Shown: positions 51,050 to 61,470 of the stretch, one piece after another
Position numbering within the stretch: the first letter of the stretch is position 1
Layout: the number at the start of each line of letters is the position of its first letter
Notes under the pieces: generated by a model
Database searches by the model: none
Told to the model about the DNA's origin: nothing
Seen by the model: only the letters and a program-made list of their open reading frames with translations
DNA from: Stomorhina lunata
Taxonomy: Eukaryota > Arthropoda > Insecta > Diptera > Rhiniidae
Reading direction: 5' to 3'
DNA length: 64,000 bases
Assembly: GCA_933228675.1 (NCBI GenBank)
Contig: OW121744.1
Span: 113,328,671-113,392,670, forward strand
Program-made: the position numbers and the translations under genes

Positions 51050-52730
51050 ATTTAGAAACTTTTATATAGAAAAATCATCCTATCTTCAACTTTTTTATAG
51101 AAAAGTCATCCTATCATCAACTTTTCTATAGAGAAGTCATCCTATCATCAAATTTTATATAGAAAAGTCATCCTATCGTCAACTTTTCTAAAGAAAAGTC
51201 ATCTTATTGTCAACTCTTATATAGAAAAGTAAACTTATCTAAAGAAAAGTCATCCTATCGTCACCTTTTCTATAGAAAAGTCATCCTATCGTCACCTTTT
51301 CTATAGAAAAGTCATCCTATCGTCACCTTTTCTATAGAAAATTCAACCTTTCGTCACCTTTTCTATAGAAAATTCATCCTATCGTCACCTTTTTATAGAA
51401 AAGTCATCCTATCGTCACCTTTTCTATAGAAAAGTCATCCTATCGTCACCTTTTCTATAGAAAAGTCATCCTATCGTCACCTTTTCTATAGAAAAGTCAT
51501 CCTATCGTCACCTTTTCTATAGAAAAGTCATCCTATCGTCAACTTTTCTATAGAAAAAATATCTTATCGTCAACTTTTCTATAGAAAAAACATCCTATTA
51601 TTAACCTTTCTATAGACAAGACATCCTATCGTCAATTTTTCTATAGAAAACACCCTATCGTTAATTTTTTTGTAGAAAAAACATCCTTTCGTCAACTTTT
51701 CTTTAGAAAACTCCTCCTATCGTCAACTTTTCTTTAGAAAAGTCCTTCTGTCCTAAACTTTTCTTTACAAAAGTCTTCATATCGTCAACCTTTTTTTAGA
51801 AAAGTTTTCCCATCTTCAACTTTTCTTTAGAAAAGTCATCTTATCTTCAACTCTTCTTTAGAAAAGTCTTTCTATATTCAACTTTTCTTTAGAAAAGCCT
51901 TCCTATAGTCAACTTTTCTTGAGAAACATCTTCCAATCGTCAACTTTTTTTAAGAAAAGTCTATCTATCGTCAACTTTTCTTAAGAAAATTCTGCCTATA
52001 GTCAACTTTTCTTAAGAAAAGTACACCAATCGTCAACTTTTCTTAAGAAAAGTCTTCCTATCTTCAACTTTTCCTAAGAAAAGTCTTCCTATCGTCAACT
52101 TTTCTTAAGAAAAGTCTTCGTTTCGTCAATTCTTCTATAGAAATATCTTCCTATCGTCAACTTTTCTATAGAAATATCTTCCTATCGTCAACTTTTTAAT
52201 AGAAATGTCTTCGTATGGTCAACTTTTCTTAAGAGAAGTCTTCCGATCGTCAACTTTTCTTAAGAAAAGTCTTAGAAAAGCCATCTTATCTTCAACTTTT
52301 CTTTAGAAAAGACTTTCTATATTCAACTTTTCTTTAGAAAAGCCTTCTTATTGTCAACTTTTCTTAAGAAAAGTCTTTCTATCGTCAACTTTTTTTACGA
52401 AAAGTCTTCCTATCGTCAACTTTTCTTAAGAAAAGTCTTCCTATCGTCAACTTCTCTTAAGAAAAGTTGACGATAGGAAGACTTTTCTTAAGAAAAATCT
52501 TCCTATAGTCAACTTTTCTTAAGAAAAGTACTCCAATCGTCAACTTTTCTTAAGAAAAGTCTTCCTATCTTCAACTTTTCTTAAGAAAAGTCTTCCTATA
52601 GTCAACTTTTCTTAAGAAAAGTCCTCCTATCGTCAACTTTTCTTTAGAAAAGTCTGCCTATCGTCAACTTTTATTTAGAAAAGTCTTCCTATCGTCAACT
52701 TTTCTTTAATTTTTATTTAGAAGAGACTTT
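51050..52730 (-). repeat. 31-bp satellite, GTTGACGATAGGAAGA family, reversed
   Basis: About 54 copies of CATCCTATCGTCACCTTTTC / CTTCCTATCGTCAACTTTTC. The left part (51050-51650) has the CTATAGAAAAG form; the right part (51700-52730) the CTTAAGAAAAG form, so subtypes are grouped. A block seems internally repeated (51810-51960 resembles 52275-52400). One unit is inverted at 52464-52492. Confidence 0.94.
52421..52496. repeat. 76-bp near-perfect palindrome inside the satellite
   Basis: Arms at about 52421-52453 and 52464-52496 are reverse complements (for example GTCTTCCTATCGTCAACTT against AAGTTGACGATAGGAAGAC), around the centre CTCTTAAGAA. It arises where one forward unit sits in the reversed array. 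Confidence 0.9.
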
Positions 52731-55560
52731 ATTTCCTAAACTTTCATATAATTACAAATTCTTCCAGAAACTCAAATTGCCCTACTATAGTTTTTCATAA
52801 AAATAAAGACTTATTACATTTAAAATCCTGAGTTTATTAAGAAGAATGAGTTTTCGAGAAAAGCCTTGACAAAATCAGGCAAACATCCTGTCCAAGGAGA
52901 ATTATATCTATAAGTAAGTATTTATTACAAATTAAGCACAAAAATAAACAGAATAAATATTTACTAAGAGATGCTGGTAAATAAATATAAACTTGAAATT
53001 TTGAAAATAAAGAAATAGAATTTTGCAAAAAAAAAGTAATAATTTTCAGAAAATAGAAAAGCAAATGAAAATAGGATTCAGTATTAAAAAATATGCACTA
53101 GAAAATAAAACAATTCTAAAAGATTATAAATAAGCCCCAAAGTATGCAGCGTTTATTATAAACAAAAAATACTTGATGGTTTTAGGTTGTAGCTTCCCAG
53201 AAATATCTGTTATCTTTTAATATTTAATTATTGCAGTAACTAAATAAAATTTTACTGGTTTTTAATTTCTTATAATACAATTAATTGAAAGCCTTAGGGT
53301 AGGCAGCATTTATGGAGAGTATGGTAATAACGATTTCCTAGGAAATTCTAGTGCTGGCAGGAATTTCTCATTCCCATTTACTTTATAACAAACTAAAAGA
53401 AGTATGAAAAATTTGTTTGTTGAAACATTTTCTAAGGGGTCGTTTAGATTAATTCCTTTGTAGTTTTATCACATACACTTTTTGCCCTAAATCTTTAATT
53501 AAAATTCATTTTGTCCCAAAAATCTTAAATATTTCCTAATTCCTTTGATTGTTGCCCAAGTAGCATAAAGCTTTTAATTGAACTTTATGCTAATCATCAA
53601 AAATATGTTTTAATTCCTATTTGAATACTGCCCCCAGTTCTATGCTTTCAAAAATTAAGAAAACTAAATTCGTTGATTTGTCGGTGATCAATATCTTCAA
53701 TGTTTTAAGTACGAAAAGTTTCAAGACGAAAAGTTTAACATTTATTGATATTGAAATTAAATTTTTGTTTTAACTTTCGTTTATTCTTCTTTGCTATTGA
53801 CATGTTTGCGTTAAGTTAAAAGAATAAAATTTTTAGAATAATCAAATTTTTGTTTTGGTAAATTATCTTCAAAAATTTCCCTAATTCAAGGAATTCAATA
53901 GCTTAAAAAATTTTAATTTAAATTGAAAAATCATTATTTTTTATGACAACACAAGGATATGCAATCAATTCTTTTAATATTCCAGCCATAAGTCATGCTA
54001 TAGAAATTTGTTTATGGAAAAGCATTGAAAATAATAATTCTTTAGATTATGAGCTTACACACACTTCAAAAGGTGTCTAATTTTTTTAAAAGTGCTTTAA
54101 GTCTAAAGCCACTATTTTGTAGTTTATGTAATTATTTAAAAGTATGCTTTATTTTTTCTTATATGCCACCCCCAAGAAGTATGCTTTAGTTTTCTTAAAT
54201 CTCATTGATTTGCTTATGACAGAGATGGACTTCTTGTGGTTCGAAGAAAGAATGTTTTAAGTTTAAAAAAGTTTAATTAGATTTCGGTGAATTTCAAAAA
54301 ATTTCTCTGGTTGTTCTGTAGTATCCAGAAAAGTTCATGGCAAAACCAATTTCATCTACAAACTTTTTTGACCAAATTTTAAGTTTGCTGAAAAGAAGTT
54401 GCCAGTCAATGTTTAAAGCAATTATTTTAGATATTTTTGTTAATTTCTCAAAGTATAATTTAATTTCTATTAATATGTTTCACCTAAATGTAGGCAGTAT
54501 TTATGGGAATATTATGGAAAGTTTTACCTAATTTATTCGATAATAAAATTTTTCTATAAAATTAAAAATTTAGCAAAATAATCAAAAACAAAAACTGATT
54601 TTTACTATTCATTAAAAGTTTCCTAAAAGTATGCTATATAGTTTGTTAAAAACTTTTATTTTAATTTGGCCACCAAATTTTAAATTTAATCTTAGTTTTT
54701 GAATTTTTTCTAAAAATATAATTTTCTGGTATTTTTTCTATCTCCTAAGATTTTCCTTTACGTAAATGTCTTTTTTCTCTCCTAAATATAGGCAGTATCA
54801 ATGGAAAATTTTGAATTGATATGTGTTGAGTACACTGTGGGGCTATAACTAAATTGAACACTACAAATAAATTAAATAAAAAGTTTTATATATACTAAAA
54901 TAATATTTTGGTAAGAAAGTCAATTAAAAATATCCCATTTATTTTTCATGAAATTTATTTTGAGCCCCCAAAAGTATGCTTCAGATTTAATATTGTTATC
55001 ATTTACTTTTCAAACTTTATAGAAAAGTCTAGATATATTTAAATACAAATTTAGTTTTCTTATTTTCTAATTTTTTTTAAAGAACAAGCTAAAAAACAAA
55101 TAAAAATACAAATTGTGCTGCATACTTTTGAGAGTCTCAAATATATTCCAATAAAAAAATTTATGCAGAATTTAAGACAATTTTTTTATAAAAGTCATAC
55201 AGAGTTAATAATTTTCTTAATGTACCCCTTGATGGAATTTTATTTGTTGCTCCCAAAAGTATGCAATAAAACTGCGAGCGGTATTATTTTATTTAAAATT
55301 TCCATTGTATTATTTCAAATATGTAATATTTTTGCAAATATTTTCCTAAGGCTCAGCTGAGGTAAAATTAATTGTTTATAAAAATGTTGCCTACTTTTGG
55401 GAGGTTACATATACCTCAAAATTTCCATTGAATTTGTATAGTATTTTAAAATGTTTATTTTATGTTGCTTAAATATTTTATATATTTGCCTACAAATTTC
55501 TAAGGCGGAGGTAAAAGTAATCGTTTGAAATAATGTAAAATAGTTTTGGGAGGCTTAAAA

Positions 55561-55608
<48 letters not shown>

Positions 55609-55950
55609 GTTTAAATTTAACAAAAAATATCCTTTCTTTTTATTTTGCGTACTTTTGAAAGATTCACAATTGTATTACATACTTCGTAATTTAACGTCTT
55701 AAAAATAACTCATCATAACAAATTTCGTTGCATACTTTTAGAGTTATGAAATATTAAGTACTGATAACTAATAAATTATCATAAGTTTACTAATAACAAT
55801 GAGTTTTAGTATAATTATTTAACTTTTAAAAACTTGTTTAAGCAAAAGTAATAAATACTTTTATTGCTAAACAATAATTAAAAACAAAAAGCCTAAAAGT
55901 ATGCCACAAAACTCTTGTATTCAATTATTAACACGTTGTTTCAAGGAAAG
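52731..55950. repeat. Old repeat field with CCTAAAAGTATGC words
   Basis: A/T-rich intron where forms of CCTAAAAGTATGCTTTA recur (about 53137, 54138, 54173, 54624, 54968, 55252, 55891), with their complements (GCATACTTTTGAGAG at 55119, GCATACTTTTAGAG at 55729). CCTAAATGTAGGCAGTATTT also repeats (53290, 54485, 54783). The minus-strand frame at 52837-53064 and plus frames at 54337 and 55115 have no recognisable domain. Confidence 0.55.
55559..55607. repeat. (AAAT)n microsatellite
   Basis: About 12 uninterrupted AAAT/TAAA tetranucleotide units. Confidence 0.95.
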
Positions 55951-56189
55951 TTTGTTTTCGAATTAGACAGTTTGTCTTTTAAAATGTGGAGTGTGATTTG
56001 TTTTTAGAATGAAAGATATTAAATATGTTGAAAAACTATAATTAATAACAAGAAGCGTAAAAATATATCACAAAATTTTAAACTTCAGTTAATATCAAGT
56101 TTGATGAACCCTTGGCTTATAACTTTGAAAGTCGTCATCAAAGATATAGAGAATAACAATTTCTTATATAGAAGACATCTAGTATACAT

Positions 56190-57655
56190 TTTTCTAGTAT
56201 ACAATTTTTCTATAGAAAACATTTTTACCGAAAATTTTTCAATAGAAAAAATTTTTTACCAAAAAATTTTTCAATAGAAAAAATTTTTTACCGAAAATTT
56301 TTCTATAGAAAAAATTTTTTCCCGAAAATTTTTCTATAGAAAAAATTTTTTCCCGAAAATTTTTCTATAGAAAAAATTTTTTCCCGAAAATTTTTCTATA
56401 GAAAAAATTTTTTCCCGAAAAATTTTCTATAGAAAAAATTTTTTCCCGAAAATTTTTCTATAGAAAAAATTTTTTCCCGAAAATTTTTCTATAGAAAAAA
56501 TTTTTTCCCGAAAATTTTTCTATAGAAAAAATTTTTTCCCGAAAATTTTTCTATAGAAAAAATTTTTTCCCGAAAATTTTTCTATAGAAAAAATTTTTTC
56601 CCGAAAATTTTTCTATAGAAAAAATTTTTTACCGAAAATTTTTCTATAGAAAAAATTTTTTACGGAAAATTTTTCTATAGAAAAAATTTTTTACGGAAAA
56701 TTTTTCTATAGAAAAAATTTTTTACGGAAAATTTTTCTATAGAAAAAATTTTTACCGAAAATTTTGCTATAGAAAAAATTTTTTACCCAAAATTTTTCTA
56801 TAGAAAAAATTTTTTAGCGAAAACTTTTCTATAGAAAAAATTTTTGAGCGAAAATTTTTCTATAAAAAAAATTTTTTACCGATAATTTTTCTATAGAAAA
56901 AATCTTTTACCGTAAAATTTTCTTTAGCAAAAAAAGTTTACGGAAAATTTTTCTTTAGAAATTTTTTACCGAAACTTTTTCTATAGAAAAAATTTTTTAC
57001 CGAAAATTTTTGTATAGAAAAAATTTTTTACCGAAAATTTTTCTATAGAAAAAATTTTTCTATAGAAAAAATTTTTTACCGAAAATTTTTCTATAGAAAA
57101 AATTTTTTGCGAAAATTTTTCCATAGAAAAAATTTTTTAGCGAAAATTTCTCTATAGAAAAATTTTTTTAGCGAAAATGTTTCTATAGAAAAAATTCTTA
57201 CCGAAATTTTTTCTATAGAAAAAATTTTTACCGAAAATTTAGCTATTGAAAAAATTTTTACCGAAAATTTTTCTCTAGAAAAAATTTTTACTGAAAATTT
57301 TTCTATAAAAAAAATTTTTACCGAAAATTTTTCTATAGAAAAAAATTTTTACCGAAAATTTTTCTATAGAAAAAATTTTTTACCGAAAATTTTTCTACAG
57401 AAATTTTTTTTTAAGAAAATTTTTCTATGAAAAATTTTTACCAAAAATTTTTCTATAGAAACAATTTTTTAGCGAAAAATTTTCTATAGAAAAAATTTTT
57501 ACTGAAAATTTTTCTACAGAAAAAAATATTTAGAAAAAATTTTTCTTTAGAAAAAATTTTTAACCGATAATTTTTTAACAAAAATTTTTCTATAAAAAAA
57601 ATTTTTTAGCGAAAAATTTTCTATAGAAAAAAATTTTTATCTAAATTTTTTTATA
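56190..57655. repeat. 31-bp A/T-rich array with CTATAG core
   Basis: About 47 copies. Runs of identical copies (56300-56620) read GAAAATTTTTCTATAGAAAA then AATTTTTTCCC; neighbours end in ACC, ACG or AGC, so point variants have spread locally. The array stops only about 35 bp from the Ig3a exon's donor (57687-57688). Confidence 0.95.
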
Positions 57656-57688
57656 ATTTTTTATAATTTCGTTCTTTCTTGTACTTAC

Positions 57689-57819
57689 ATTATGATACCA
57701 CTCCACTTTGGTTATACCCGGATTAGCCTTAACCTCACAATCCAAATAGACATCTGAACCCTTAAGCAAATTATTAGGATCCAAAGGGGCTCCGAGGCTC
57801 AGGGAAACAATGGGAGCAT
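57689..57819 (-). CDS. Sidestep-family exon: first half of Ig3 domain
   Basis: Third visible exon (131 nt; fragment residues 121-164). Acceptor GGTATCCATAG, donor AAT/GTAAGTAC. It completes a split His codon and leaves in phase 0. It encodes HAPIVSLSLGAPLDPNN, then LLKGSDVYLDCEVKANPGIT and KVEWYHN: the A-C strands of an Ig domain with the first Cys (in YLDCEVKANP) and the core Trp. The P-V-L-LG opening, the GSDVY-DC-VKANP stretch and the KVEWYHN end are strong Side-family signatures. The other half is 20 kb away at 37456. Confidence 0.92.
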
Positions 57820-57979
57820 CTATGGATACCAAAAGAAATTGCAAATAAAACGGAAATTAGCTAAAAGTTCTAAAAGTATGCTTAACATTTATATAAATAT
57901 GATTGAATGTAAACTTAAGTGCCTAAAACTATGCTTTGGTTTTTCTTATAAATAAATATAACTAAATAAATTTACTTAC

Positions 57980-58187
57980 GTGTAACATTTAAAACCCTAG
58001 AGTCCTTCAATAACAAACCAGCATTACCATTACCCATTATCGTGGTTATAGTGGTATGACCTTCGGGCAGGTGTTGTGAGGTCATGCTGGGATTAAGGGA
58101 TATTGAGCATTGAACCTGACGTTCATTATCTTCGGGTATGGGTATTAAGATAAGCTCGGAAACAGTGGTATTGCCATCGGTGGAAGT
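57980..58187 (-). CDS. Sidestep-family exon: second half of Ig2 domain
   Basis: Second visible exon (208 nt; fragment residues 52-121). Acceptor CCTTCCCCTCAG, donor ACAC/GTAAGTAA. Phase 0 in, phase 1 out. It reads TSTDGNTTVSELILIPIPED, then NERQVQCSISLNPSM and ends LKDSRVLNVT. RQVQC gives the second cysteine of Ig2. The introns on both sides are small (57820-57979, 160 nt; 58188-58248, 61 nt), unlike the rest of the gene. Sequons NTT and NVT-type are present. Confidence 0.9.
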
Positions 58188-58248
58188 CTGAGGGGAAGGT
58201 TATTTAATATAAAATAGGAAATTTTGTTTTGTGTTTAGGAAAACTTAC

Positions 58249-58400
58249 AGATTGTGTGGCATGTTCCAGTATTTGTCCCGCCTTGGACCATATTATCTTG
58301 GGTGAGGGACGGGCTCCGACAGCTGTGCAGGTAACATGAGTTCTGGTCCCCGCTACTAGGGCATGATTCAAGCCCTGCAGTAGTAGACTTAAAGGGGGCA
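58249..58400 (-). CDS. Sidestep-family exon: first half of Ig2 domain
   Basis: First exon visible in gene order (152 nt; fragment residues 1-51). Acceptor TTTTTCTTTTAG, donor TCT/GTAAGTTTT. It begins with 2 nt that complete a codon from an exon outside the window, and ends in phase 0. It encodes VPPLSLLLQGLNHALVAGTR, then THVTCTAVGARPSPKIIWSK and AGQILEHATQS, the A-C' strands of an Ig domain with VTCTAVGARPSPKIIW as the Cys-Trp core. There is no start methionine or signal peptide; Ig1 and the 5' end must lie beyond 64000, so the intron upstream is at least 5.6 kb. Confidence 0.92.
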
Positions 58401-59689
58401 CTAAAAGAAAAAAAGAGAAAAATAAATTTATAGATTTTGTATGAGATAATTTTTCTTTTAAGGGTTCATTTCCTGTCCCTAGAAATTTTAATATCTCTTT
58501 TTTTAATAAACGTACTACATTTTTTAAAAGCTTATGCTGCCTTTCCTTTGGTATTTTTATTTATATTTATTTCTTTCTTATCTTTTAATCTGTGTTAATC
58601 TTTTTCTATCTTCACTTTTCAGTTCCATTTGAAACTGGCACAGAAAATTTATTTTATAGAGAAAGAAAAAAATGAAAATTTTATTTATAAAGGTAGCAGG
58701 AGTTGGCTTCAAACATAGTTTTACATTTTTATTTTTTTCTTTTTTAAAAAAGTAATAATATATTTAAAAGAACCTTTGAACTTTTGTATTATATTTCTCC
58801 TAGAAATTCTAAAAAGAAATTAAATTTTTTTCCTCAAATACTTATTTTTCTTTCTAAGTAGGAATTTTTACATTAACATGTTTCAGCTTGAAACAGAAAA
58901 TTTATCTTTAATGAAAAATCTTGAAAAAGAAAGAAAATAAATATGTATTTAAACTTTGCTTAATGTAAAGTTTAGTATTTGTTCTGTAATAAAGCAAAAA
59001 AGAAAAGGAAATAAAGAATTTTAACTCTTAAATTAACATGTTTCAGTTTCTCAATATACCCCCCCCCCCCCCTACTTCCTTTCCCCTACAAATTCTTCAC
59101 ACTTGTTCTTATTCAGTACTTTGTGGTTTCAAAAAAAGAACCCAAATTCAAAAAAAGAAAGCTCATTTGTCTTAAATGCCTAAGAAATAGGTCATTAAGT
59201 TAAACCCCAAAAACTAGGCAACACATTTTTTTTGCTTATGCTAAATCAAACATTTCTAGTAGCAGCAGCAAAAAGAAAATGCAAATTATTTGGTTTGGAA
59301 GAAAACAGAAAAAAGTTAAGTCAATTTGAAGAATAAATTATTTAAATTGTAGACAAGAAAATGCTAAATTGCAGACCAGAAATATTTTAAATTTTCCAGA
59401 AATTTAATGAATAATCGAAAGATAGACAGACATAAATTAAGGCAATTCTTCTTGAAACAAAAAAGAAAGCAACAAACATTTGCCTAAAATGTTTAGAGAA
59501 AAATTGAAAAGGAGTCACTTAAAAATTCAAATTTTTAAGTCAATCCCAACTTTTGATATTGAATGATTCATGAGATTTTTTTAGAAAACAGAAAACTAAA
59601 GCATATATTAAGGAGGTTTAAAACAAATAAAAAACTTAAGTGCCTTAAAAAAATTAAAGGATTTCCAAACGATTTCTAAAAGTGGACGA
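58401..59689. other. Upstream intron sequence with poly-C tract
   Basis: A/T-rich intron with no exon. A run of 14 C at 59059-59072 is the one sharp departure in composition. Confidence 0.6.
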
Positions 59690-60590
59690 ATTGAGAAAAC
59701 TAGAAAAAATGACTTTACTAATGAAATGTTTTACTATAGAATAGTTGATGAAAGGTAGATTCAACTATAGACAATTTTAAAAGAGGAAGATTTTCTTAAA
59801 TAAAACTTAACCAAAGGAAGACTTTTGTAAAGGAAAGTTCACGATAGGAAGACTATGAAGACTTTTCTAAAGAATAGTTGACGATAGGAACACTTTTCTA
59901 AAAAAAGTTGACGATATTAAGACTTTTCTATAAAAAAGTTGACGATAGGAAGACTTTTCTTAAGAAATGTTGACGACGAGAAGACTTTTCTTAAGGAAAG
60001 TTGACGATCGGAAGACTTTTCTTAAGGAAAGTTGACGATCGAAAGACTTTTCTTAAGAAAAGTTGACGACGTGAAGACTTTCCTAAAAAAAAGTTGACTA
60101 TATTAGGACTTTTCTGGAGAAAGGTTGACGATAGGAAGACTTTTCTTAAGAAAAGTTGACGGTAGGAAGACTTTTCTTAAGAAAAGTTGACGGTATTAAG
60201 ACTTTTCTTAAGAAAAGTTGACGGTAGAAAGACTTTTCTTAAGAAAAGTTGACGACAGTAAGACGATAGGATGACTTTTCAATGGAAAAGTTGGCGACAG
60301 GATGACATTTCTATACAAAAGTTGACGTAAGGATGACTTTTCTATAGAAAAGTTGACGTAAAGATGACTTTTCTATAGAAAAGTTGACGTTAGGGTGACT
60401 TTTCTATAGAAAAGTTGACGTTAGGATAACTTTTCTATAGAAAAGTGTATGATAGGATGACTTTTATATGGAAAGGTAAGCGATAGGATGACTATTTTTA
60501 TAGAAAAGTATACGATAGGATGACTTTTCTGTACAAAAGTTGACGACAGGATGGCTTTTCTATGGAAAAATTGATGATAGGATGACTGAA
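59690..60590 (+). repeat. 31-bp satellite, GTTGACGATAGGAAGA family, forward
   Basis: About 28 copies, mostly the CTTAAGAAAAGTTGACGATA form in 59800-60240, then a TTTCTATAGAAAAGTTGACG form with AGGATGAC. The unit matches the right half of the reversed array at 51.05-52.7 kb. The minus-strand frame at 60421-60612 is a reading of this array. Confidence 0.92.
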
Positions 60591-61065
60591 ATATATCGGG
60601 GTGACTCAGCATATCGAGATGACTCAGCAGTTTAAGATAATGAAGCTGTTAAACATGACTTAGCAGTTTGGGATGACTCAGTAGTTTGGTGTGACTCATC
60701 AGTTTTAAATTACTCTCGAGTTTGGGGTGACTCATCAGTTTTAAATTACTCTCGAGGTTGAGATGACTCAACAGTTTGAGATGACTTGGTTGGTTAACAT
60801 GACTCAGCAGTTTTAGATGGTTAAGCAGTTTTAGATGACTCAGCAGCTTAGGATGACTCATCAGTTTTAAATTACTCTCGAGTTTGAGATGACTTAGCAG
60901 TTGAGATCACAGCAGTTTGAGATGATTTAGCAGTTTAAGATGATTTAGAAACTTTAGTTGCTAATTTGAGATGACTCAGTTACTAATTTAAGATGACTCA
61001 GTTACTAATTTGAGATGACTCAACATTTTTCGATGACTTAGGAGTTTAAGATGACTCAAGCTACG
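60591..61065 (-). repeat. 18-bp satellite with TGCTGAGTCA words, second locus
   Basis: About 25 copies of GATGACTCAGCAGTTTAA, the same 18-bp unit as at 13.7-15.6 kb but mostly in the opposite sense. It directly follows the 31-bp array. The minus-strand leucine/histidine-rich frame at 60649-60861 is a translation of the repeat. Confidence 0.9.
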
Positions 61066-61139
61066 AAAAGAAACTTGCAACGCTAGATTTGTGTATGTGT
61101 CTAGGTATATAGGATATATTAATGACAAGTTTTCTGTAT

Positions 61140-61470
61140 ATTCTTAATAAATGCCACGCCCACTTTCTGTTTAGATATTTCACAGACAAAAATTTTTAAT
61201 TTTTTGATAAAAAACAGATATTAATATTTTATTCCCTAATTAGAACTATTAATTTTTATAGTTTAACAATTTCTGAGCTTATAAACTTAAGGCCACGCCC
61301 ACCTTTCAAATTTATTATTTTCCTCTGGTTAGTTAGCAAACAATAGGGGAATATCAAAAAAAATTCTTATAACACATAAGGTTTTAATTCTGATATTTAA
61401 TCTTAAAGAATCTTGGAAACTTTAAACCGAACTGGGCTTATCGCCACGCCCACCTTTTCTATTTAAAAAG
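61140..61470. repeat. About 145-bp repeat with GCCACGCCCACCTTT, three copies
   Basis: GCCACGCCCACYTT stands at 61153, 61292 and 61443 in otherwise A/T-rich surroundings, each followed by T-rich DNA and an AACAATTT-like stretch. CCACGCCC is a KLF/Sp-type core; similar words occur in fly repeats. Confidence 0.65.

Noticed and set aside
57641..57844. Ig3a frame starting at its upstream ATG and running into the array
   Set aside because: The stretch before the acceptor and after the donor is intron; the exon is 57689-57819 by splice sites and domain borders.
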